NCBI GenBank assembly: GCA_903929325.1
Contig: CAIYUD010000216.1
Span: forward strand, 1 to 8,103
Direction of reading: 5' to 3'
Length of the DNA: 8,103 nt
Origin: an uncultured Opitutia bacterium
GTDB lineage: Bacteria; Verrucomicrobiota; Verrucomicrobiia; Opitutales; UBA953
The notes under the pieces are model-generated. The model saw only the letters and a list, made by a program, of their open reading frames with translations, was not told the DNA's origin and searched no databases. Shown in pieces: positions 1 to 5,169 of the stretch (positions within the stretch are counted from its first letter, which is position 1; the number at the start of each line of letters is the position of its first letter). Made by a program: the position numbers and the translations under genes.

Positions 1-4
1 AACC

Positions 5-1423
5 GTGGCGGCAGAACCCAAACCTGTAGAAGTTGTTTCGCCCATCGAAGCAACACCACCGGTCGAAAATCCCAAGAAAGCATATATGTTTAGCGAAGCA
101 GAAGTCCGTATGCTATTCGAAGAGAGCGGGCTCGAGTTTGAAAATCTCGAAGTCGGAGAAAAAGATGAGAACACTTACACTTGTACGGCGTCCATTAAAT
201 TCGCACGCACGCCGGGAGCGCGTAAGGCGACATTTTTTGTTATACTTAGTTTTCACCCAAATGTTGGACCACGCCTCACCGTCTTTCTTGAGCTTTATCG
301 AGGAGATCCCGATCAAAGTGATGAAGATTTTTTACAAAAAACGACCGAAGAGTACATTGATTCTTTCCACGTCCTAACGCTCAGGACAAAGAAGCTTGAA
401 TCAGATCCAGAGAGTTTTCCTGGAGACACAGTATTGTTTACGGCATCTAATGTTCTTCCCAGAAGTAAGGAGTCGGCACGTGAGGTGCTGGTTTCGTTTT
501 TCTCTCTTATGGCGATAGATGTCGAGGAGCTATTACTGAAACGCGATGGAAGCATGCCTGTTTTTATTCCAGAAAAGGAAGTCGGTGAGAATTTGCTTCT
601 AAGTTTCGAGAATAGATTTGCGTACGAGTTAAAGTGCCGTGCCCGTGGCGGCTTCAAGATAGCTGATTATGCTGCGGGTCGGCCAATTGCGGATGACCCT
701 TTGGCTTACCCCATGCAAATGATTACTTTCTGGGATATACAAAAGGCTGCGGTTGTTGAGATTAACGATAAAGCGGCTGATTTGCTGAAAAATGATCCTC
801 TGTATTCTTTGCCCTCAAGACGTGCGCTCGATACCTATATACGTTGTCAGACCAGAGAGCCGAGCGAGCAGGAGCTCGCTGAGTTAGAGAGTTTAGCCCT
901 GGACCCTGTTACGAAGGAAATCCGTGATCCCGTGGCCAATTACATGTATACCCGCTTCATGTTAGATAAAGAGGAGTCTATCGATGATAGTGGACGGGAA
1001 TATTATGTGAGATGGGCAAGTGGTATACGTGGTAGTGCCATGCTGGGTTTTCCTCAGGCCCTACGACTTTACGCTAACTTGCTTGAGTCTATGGATGACG
1101 AGGATTTTGAACCTAATTCCGTCGACCTTGCTGAATCCAAAGAGTGGCAGGCACTTGCCCCCATCTTTCTCGAAATATCCTACGGAGATAATAAGGGAAA
1201 TTTAGACTCACTCTACAAAGCGAACGATTTCACGCCTATCGTTCTTACAGGTCCGCGTGATCCTGAGCAGTTCAAGCTCGCACAGTCTGCTCTCGAGAAG
1301 ATGAACGCTGCACGCAAAGCACGTGGCTGGATTACCTTTACACTTAAAAATCCAAACGCGAAGAAAGAGTCGGCAGAGGTTGTGGGTACAACGAACACTT
1401 CTTCTGAAGTCGCTGTAAAGTAA
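5..1423 (+). CDS. Uncharacterised protein, 472 aa (start possibly outside window)
   Basis: I do not recognise this protein. The reading frame is open for 472 codons and ends in TAA, followed 15 bases later by a strong terminator, so it is very probably a real gene. It begins at a GTG at base 5 with only four bases before it, and the frame is open to the edge, so the true start may lie upstream. An ATG at 86 (residue 28) is an alternative. No signal peptide or membrane segment is visible, so it is probably cytoplasmic. Residues 1-25 are Pro/Glu/Val-rich and look disordered. Residues 28-180 look like an alpha/beta domain: a helix, then strands around 55-95, then a helix near 160-178. This vaguely recalls YbjN-type domains, but the resemblance is weak. 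Residues 325-375 are helical with Ala/Gly/Leu spacing slightly reminiscent of a Sel1-type repeat. The tail is Ser/Thr/Lys-rich. The DNA is clearly more AT-rich than its neighbours. Confidence 0.75.
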   Translation: MAAEPKPVEVVSPIEATPPVENPKKAYMFSEAEVRMLFEESGLEFENLEVGEKDENTYTCTASIKFARTPGARKATFFVILSFHPNVGPRLTVFLELYRGDPDQSDEDFLQKTTEEYIDSFHVLTLRTKKLESDPESFPGDTVLFTASNVLPRSKESAREVLVSFFSLMAIDVEELLLKRDGSMPVFIPEKEVGENLLLSFENRFAYELKCRARGGFKIADYAAGRPIADDPLAYPMQMITFWDIQKAAVVEINDKAADLLKNDPLYSLPSRRALDTYIRCQTREPSEQELAELESLALDPVTKEIRDPVANYMYTRFMLDKEESIDDSGREYYVRWASGIRGSAMLGFPQALRLYANLLESMDDEDFEPNSVDLAESKEWQALAPIFLEISYGDNKGNLDSLYKANDFTPIVLTGPRDPEQFKLAQSALEKMNAARKARGWITFTLKNPNAKKESAEVVGTTNTSSEVAVK

Positions 1424-1438
1424 GGTTAACTATCTATA

Positions 1439-1473
1439 AAAAAGGCTGGGGCTTTATGGGCCCCAGCCTTTTT
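1439..1473. terminator. Bidirectional intrinsic terminator
   Basis: A perfect 9-bp G/C-rich stem (GGCTGGGGC at 1444-1452 pairing with GCCCCAGCC at 1460-1468) encloses a 7-base loop. It is flanked by an A run on the left and a T run on the right, which extend the pairing by five A-T pairs. It lies between the stop codons of two convergent genes, the orphan protein on the plus strand and the GH20 gene on the minus strand. Either transcript would end in a U tract, so it most likely terminates both. Confidence 0.88.
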
Positions 1474-1491
1474 GTTGCACGGGTGTTCCGC

Positions 1492-3087
1492 TTATTGTCC
1501 CCGGCCCATCTTGTCGGTCACGGCAGGGCTACCGTCTTCTTTGCGGTAGTTAACTTTAGCGGCGTCTAGGTACTTAAGGTGATTGTCGAGGCGTCCCTTG
1601 AAGTTTTTCCATTCACGGCCTTCTTGGGGTGACCAGACTACTTCAGACAAGGCACAGGCGCGTGGGAAGGCCATGTACTCAACTTTGTTCCAATTGAAGT
1701 TATATTCCGACCATAGCTGAGCTTGGCAGCCGATGACGTGTTTCGCCTGTTCGGGGGTGAAATCGCCGGGTACAGGATTGAGGGAGTAAACCTTTTCGAT
1801 CGGCAGGTTGCCGCCGATGACCTCGAACTGTGTGCCCTTGGGTGTGCCGCCTTGGCCGTAGTCGAAGTAGGTGTGCGAAGTGGGGGCCATGACGATGTCG
1901 TTGCCGTTATTAACGGCGTGGTGAGCCCATTTCCAATCACGCCAGACCATCATAGTGGCAGTTTTGGAAAGTCCGCCTTCTTGAATTTCGTCCCAGCCGA
2001 TGAGCTTTTTACCACGGGCCGCGAGGAGTTTCTCGACGCGCTTGATGAAGTAAGACTGAAGTTCGTGGGAGTTATTAAGTCCTTCGCGCTTGAGGACGTC
2101 TTTGGCAAATGCTGAGTTGTCCCACTGGTTCTTCGGAGCTTCGTCGCCGCCGATGTGGAAGTATGCGCCTGGGAAGATTGGGCAAAGTTCCGCGAAGACG
2201 TCGTCAATAAAGCGGAAGGTTTCTTCCTTCGGGGCAAAGATGTAAGGCAAAACACCCCAGCGGCTGTTAACCTTCGGGGCGTAGCCTTTGACGTCGGTGT
2301 TGCCGAGTTCAGGATAGGAGGAAATCGCACCAGCGGCGTGACCGGGCATCTCAATTTCTGGTACCACGGTGATATGCAGCTTCGTTGCATAGGCCACGAC
2401 CTCGCGAAGCTCGTCTTGCGTGTAGAAGCCGCCATAGCGCTTGCCGTCACCCTTGTTGCGATCGCCCATGGTAGGTGATTCATCGCGCCAAGAGCCAATC
2501 TGGGTTAATTTTGGGTATTTCTTGATTTCTACGCGCCAACCTTGGTCCTCGGTGAGGTGCCAATGGAATGTGTTGAACTTGTGCATCGCCATCAAATCCA
2601 AGAAGCGCTTCACGTGTTCTTTGCCAAAGAAATGTCGACCTTCGTCGAGCATCATGCCGCGCCATGCGAAGCGTGGCTTGTCGCGGATGAGGCCAGGGGG
2701 TAAGTAGGTTTTTCCGTCGTTACCTTTGTAGGTGGCTTGCAAGAGGGTTTGGTAAGCGTAGAAAGCGCCCGCTGCGGTGCGTGCCGAAATGATTACTGGC
2801 TGGGCGGGCTCAGCGCTAATGGTGTAACCCTCATCGCCCACTTCAAAGGTGTTGATTGGGGCTGTGACTTGGACGAGTTGAATGGTTGTGCCATTGCTGG
2901 GGCCTTTAAAGGCCGAGCGAATGAGTTCGGCTTCGGCAGCGAAGGCGGCGGGAGCTTCAACCTTTGCTCCGGTCAGGATCGTCGCAGATGCATCCATGAT
3001 CGGGGAGACCTGAACGGGCTGAGGGATGATATTCATGGCGCTGGCAAAAGCTGCCAAGCAGGTCATTAGGAGCACAGAGGTTCTCAT
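1492..3087 (-). CDS. Secreted beta-N-acetylhexosaminidase, GH20 family
   Basis: This exo-enzyme should release terminal N-acetylglucosamine (or GalNAc) from chitooligosaccharides, peptidoglycan fragments or glycans by substrate-assisted retaining catalysis. Residues 1-17 form a signal peptide with a likely cut after Ala-Ser-Ala, so the protein acts in the periplasm or outside. Cys10 is not in a good lipobox. Residues about 18-135 match the GH20b N-terminal domain, and about 139-490 the catalytic TIM barrel. Visible signatures are Arg143 and Asp148 in AWRGMMLD, HWHLTEDQGW (175-184), the MPGH loop (247-250), the catalytic Asp315-Glu316 pair in HIGGDEAP, Trp365, Trp382, Tyr407 and Trp459/Glu461 in LWSE. 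At 531 residues it is a normal length and looks intact. Upstream of the chosen ATG there is no clear Shine-Dalgarno sequence, but the signal peptide starts exactly here. It diverges from the ene-reductase gene. Exact substrate preference cannot be read from the sequence. Confidence 0.96.
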   Translation of the reverse strand: MRTSVLLMTCLAAFASAMNIIPQPVQVSPIMDASATILTGAKVEAPAAFAAEAELIRSAFKGPSNGTTIQLVQVTAPINTFEVGDEGYTISAEPAQPVIISARTAAGAFYAYQTLLQATYKGNDGKTYLPPGLIRDKPRFAWRGMMLDEGRHFFGKEHVKRFLDLMAMHKFNTFHWHLTEDQGWRVEIKKYPKLTQIGSWRDESPTMGDRNKGDGKRYGGFYTQDELREVVAYATKLHITVVPEIEMPGHAAGAISSYPELGNTDVKGYAPKVNSRWGVLPYIFAPKEETFRFIDDVFAELCPIFPGAYFHIGGDEAPKNQWDNSAFAKDVLKREGLNNSHELQSYFIKRVEKLLAARGKKLIGWDEIQEGGLSKTATMMVWRDWKWAHHAVNNGNDIVMAPTSHTYFDYGQGGTPKGTQFEVIGGNLPIEKVYSLNPVPGDFTPEQAKHVIGCQAQLWSEYNFNWNKVEYMAFPRACALSEVVWSPQEGREWKNFKGRLDNHLKYLDAAKVNYRKEDGSPAVTDKMGRGQ

Positions 3088-3189
3088 GGGTGGTTTTAAG
3101 ACAAGCAGTGAGGGTTAAGGGTTCCAACTACTTAATGTCCATTTTGCTGAAGAGTTTGCAGTCTACGTCTGCCGCATTCTTTTAGGTAT
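3088..3189. promoter_or_regulatory. Divergent intergenic region, presumed promoters for GH20 and ene-reductase genes
   Basis: These 102 bases separate two divergently read genes, so promoters for both should lie here. I found no convincing pair of -35/-10 boxes on either strand and no clear operator palindrome. A short direct repeat (GGGTTAAGGGTT, around 3111-3122) is the only visible pattern. The only Shine-Dalgarno-like sequence is a weak TTAGG just before the ene-reductase ATG. The call rests on gene arrangement alone. Confidence 0.4.
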
Positions 3190-4275
3190 ATGTCCAAAGA
3201 CCTCCTTTTTGCCCCTATTCAACTCGGCGCCTTGAGCCTCCCTCATCGCGTACTCATGGCCCCGCTGACCCGTTGTCGTGCAGATACCGGGAATGTGCCG
3301 ACTACTTTAAATGCCGAGTACTACCGTCAACGCGCTTCCGCAGGGTTGATTATCGCTGAGGCCACCGCCGTAACAGCTCGCGGATTCGGCTATCCCCGGA
3401 CCCCCGGTATCTTTAATGACGCCCAGGTTGCGGGCTGGAAACTCGTGACCAACGCTGTGCATGCTGCCGGCGGAAAAATCGTCCTGCAACTCTGGCACGT
3501 TGGTCGTATCTCGCACCCTGCTTTTCAGCCCAACCGCGAACTGCCCGTGGCACCTTCGGCAATTAAACCACAGGGACAAGTTTTCACGGGCGCAGGCATG
3601 GAGGATTACGTCACTCCGCGCGCTCTCGAGACCGCAGAGATTCCTGCGATCATTGCTGAATATGTGCACGGTGCTAAATGTGCTAAAGCCGCTGGCTTCG
3701 ATGGCGTTGAGATCCATGCGGCCAATGGTTACCTTATCGATCAATTCATTCGCGATGGTTCCAATCATCGCACCGATATCTATGGTGGTTCCGTCGAGAA
3801 CCGTATCCGTCTCGCAGTCGAAGTAACCGAGGCGGTGAGCAAGGTCTGGGGAGCTGATCGCGTCGGCATTCGCCTCTCACCGGGTGGTATCTTTAATGAC
3901 ATGGCTGACTCCAACCCGCTCGCAACCTTCGGCGGGCTCTTGCGCAAGCTCGAGCCTATGGGCTTAGCCTACGCACACATTACCCGTGTGACTGCGCAGG
4001 ATATCGCCCATGGCGCCAAGGATGGCGTCGGGCCGCGCGAGCTTCGTGCTTTCTACAAAGGTAAAATCGTCAGCGCTGGAGGTTTCGATCGCCCGCAAGC
4101 TGAACAAGCCATCCGTGAAGGTTGGGCGGACGCACTTGCCTTTGGCGTTCCGTTCCTCACCAACCCTGACTTGCCTCAGCGCCTGCGGACGAACGCCCCT
4201 TTGAACACACCCGACGAAAGCACCTTCTATGGTGAAGGCGAAAAAGGGTACACGGATTATCCGGCGCTCGCCTAA
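3190..4275 (+). CDS. Old Yellow Enzyme family ene-reductase (NemA-like, FMN-dependent)
   Basis: The product is a cytoplasmic flavoprotein expected to use NAD(P)H to reduce activated C=C bonds (enones, maleimides) and perhaps nitro or nitrate-ester compounds, usually in detoxification. The 361 residues form a single FMN-binding TIM barrel of normal length. APLTR (24-28) carries Thr27 of the classical OYE class. Gln100 and Trp102 lie in QLWHVGRISHP. His176 and Asn179 would bind the substrate carbonyl, and Tyr181 is the expected proton donor. YGGSVENR (198-205), Arg228 and SAGGFD (295-300, FMN phosphate loop) are present. The C-terminal FYGEGEKGYTDYP is strikingly like E. coli NemA. One oddity is that the motif usually written FGR-x-x-x-x-NPDL reads FGVPFLTNPDL here, so the usual FMN-contacting Arg is Val320. 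No signal peptide is present. The ATG at 3190 has a weak TTAGG before it and fits the family N-terminus. There is no neighbouring TetR/NemR-type regulator in view. Confidence 0.95.
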   Translation: MSKDLLFAPIQLGALSLPHRVLMAPLTRCRADTGNVPTTLNAEYYRQRASAGLIIAEATAVTARGFGYPRTPGIFNDAQVAGWKLVTNAVHAAGGKIVLQLWHVGRISHPAFQPNRELPVAPSAIKPQGQVFTGAGMEDYVTPRALETAEIPAIIAEYVHGAKCAKAAGFDGVEIHAANGYLIDQFIRDGSNHRTDIYGGSVENRIRLAVEVTEAVSKVWGADRVGIRLSPGGIFNDMADSNPLATFGGLLRKLEPMGLAYAHITRVTAQDIAHGAKDGVGPRELRAFYKGKIVSAGGFDRPQAEQAIREGWADALAFGVPFLTNPDLPQRLRTNAPLNTPDESTFYGEGEKGYTDYPALA

Positions 4276-4288
4276 GGCTAGTAGAGGG

Positions 4289-5059
4289 TCAGCTCGTCTC
4301 CAACAGGCACTCGTAGAGTGCGTTGAGTGTCGATTGTAGATGGGCGAAGCGAGCGCCAGGTAATAAGGTATCAGTGTCCAAGTAAACGTCTCGACGTACC
4401 TCAATCATCACCGTGGAGAAGCCCGCGTAGCTGTCACCATGGGCTTTTGATTGAACGACAGTCGGCACCAATGATCCACTGTAGGGTGTATCCAGAGCGA
4501 CTTCGTAGCCTGCTTTATCAAAGTGCGCTAAGACGATGCCTTCGATACCACGACTCCACTGCTTGTCGACGCCGATGCAAATTTCTGGACGGCAGCTGGG
4601 GGTTGTTAGTTCGGTCGGCAAGGGGTCTAACGGGTAGCTATGTGCGTCAATGAGCACACAGGTACGACGACCTGAGGTGCAGAGTCTTTCGACCTCGCGG
4701 TTGAGTTTAGCGTGGTGAGGGTCGTACCAGGTCTTGAGAAGTCGCTCCCGTTCACTTGCCTCGAGTTTCGGGCGTAGGGGGACATTGTTTACGCCGTGGG
4801 TGTAGACAGCACCCATACCATGCTTCGCTGCAGATTCATCTTTGTCGTCACGGAAGCGTTCAACATCGACGACGAGTCGGGAAACCGGTGCCGCTACAAC
4901 AATGATCTTTGGGTTTAGAGGGGCGAAAAGTTCGTCGGTACGGTGATCGACGATTGCCTGCTGTTGTCGACGCAGTTCAGCGTCGTCGATCGCCAGTCCA
5001 GCGCGTTCAGCCGTCGGAATGAACTGAGAGGCATGTGGAACATGAACAATGAGACCCAT
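4289..5059 (-). CDS. N-formylglutamate amidohydrolase family protein (HutG-like)
   Basis: The family hydrolyses N-formyl-L-glutamate to glutamate and formate, the last step of one histidine-degradation route, using a metal-dependent zinc-peptidase-like fold. The match is across the whole 256 residues: VPHAS near the N-terminus (7-11), D-H-R-T-D (38-42), SRLVVDVERFRDD (60-72), G-M-G-A-V-Y-T (81-87), IDAHSYP (137-143), the P-E-I-C-I-G stretch (158-163), PYSG (192-195) and MIEVRRDVYLD (218-228). It is cytoplasmic, with no signal peptide or membrane segment. The ATG start gives the canonical family N-terminus; an AGGGG sits only one base before it, too close for a normal ribosome site. The stop is 13 bases from that of the convergent ene-reductase. 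Upstream on the same strand lies hppA, but a terminator intervenes, leaving about 53 bases for its own promoter. No other hut gene is in view, so histidine use is not assured and another N-formyl or N-acyl amino acid is possible. Confidence 0.9.
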   Translation of the reverse strand: MGLIVHVPHASQFIPTAERAGLAIDDAELRRQQQAIVDHRTDELFAPLNPKIIVVAAPVSRLVVDVERFRDDKDESAAKHGMGAVYTHGVNNVPLRPKLEASERERLLKTWYDPHHAKLNREVERLCTSGRRTCVLIDAHSYPLDPLPTELTTPSCRPEICIGVDKQWSRGIEGIVLAHFDKAGYEVALDTPYSGSLVPTVVQSKAHGDSYAGFSTVMIEVRRDVYLDTDTLLPGARFAHLQSTLNALYECLLETS

Positions 5060-5112
5060 ACCCCTATCTCTACGCGGGCGGCACCGTTCAGTCGATGTGA
5101 CCGTGAGTCATA

Positions 5113-5145
5113 GTAAACAAAAAGGGCCAGCGTTAGCTGGCCCTT
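5113..5145 (-). terminator. Intrinsic terminator of hppA
   Basis: Read on the minus strand, a 10-bp perfect stem (AAGGGCCAGC pairing with GCTGGCCCTT, 5122-5145) with a 4-base loop is followed directly by TTTTTGTTT. It begins 24 bases past the hppA stop codon and is oriented to end that transcript before the formylglutamate amidohydrolase gene. The A-rich side faces the other way, so it is mainly one-directional. Confidence 0.9.
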
Positions 5146-5169
5146 CAGGTTGTCATTTATCCTGATGAC

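Noticed and set aside
1723..2478. Long plus-strand open frames inside the GH20 gene
   Set aside because: They are antisense shadows of a gene with full family motifs, with no start signals or recognisable protein features of their own.
3111..3122. GGGTTAAGGGTT as a telomere-like or operator repeat
   Set aside because: There are only two imperfect units in a short AT-rich gap; it is too little to call.
4307..4321. GCACTC / GAGTGC hairpin just past the ene-reductase stop, as its terminator
   Set aside because: The stem is only 6 bp, has no T run after it on the plus strand, and lies inside the 3' coding end of the convergent gene.
3964..4404. Minus-strand open frame of 146 codons over the end of the ene-reductase gene
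   Set aside because: It overlaps two well-supported genes and its translation shows no domain; it is a product of codon bias in the opposite strand.
5060..5112. A TACTAT -10 box for the formylglutamate amidohydrolase gene in the tail of the hppA terminator
   Set aside because: No acceptable -35 box at the right spacing was visible, so a promoter here is plausible only by position.
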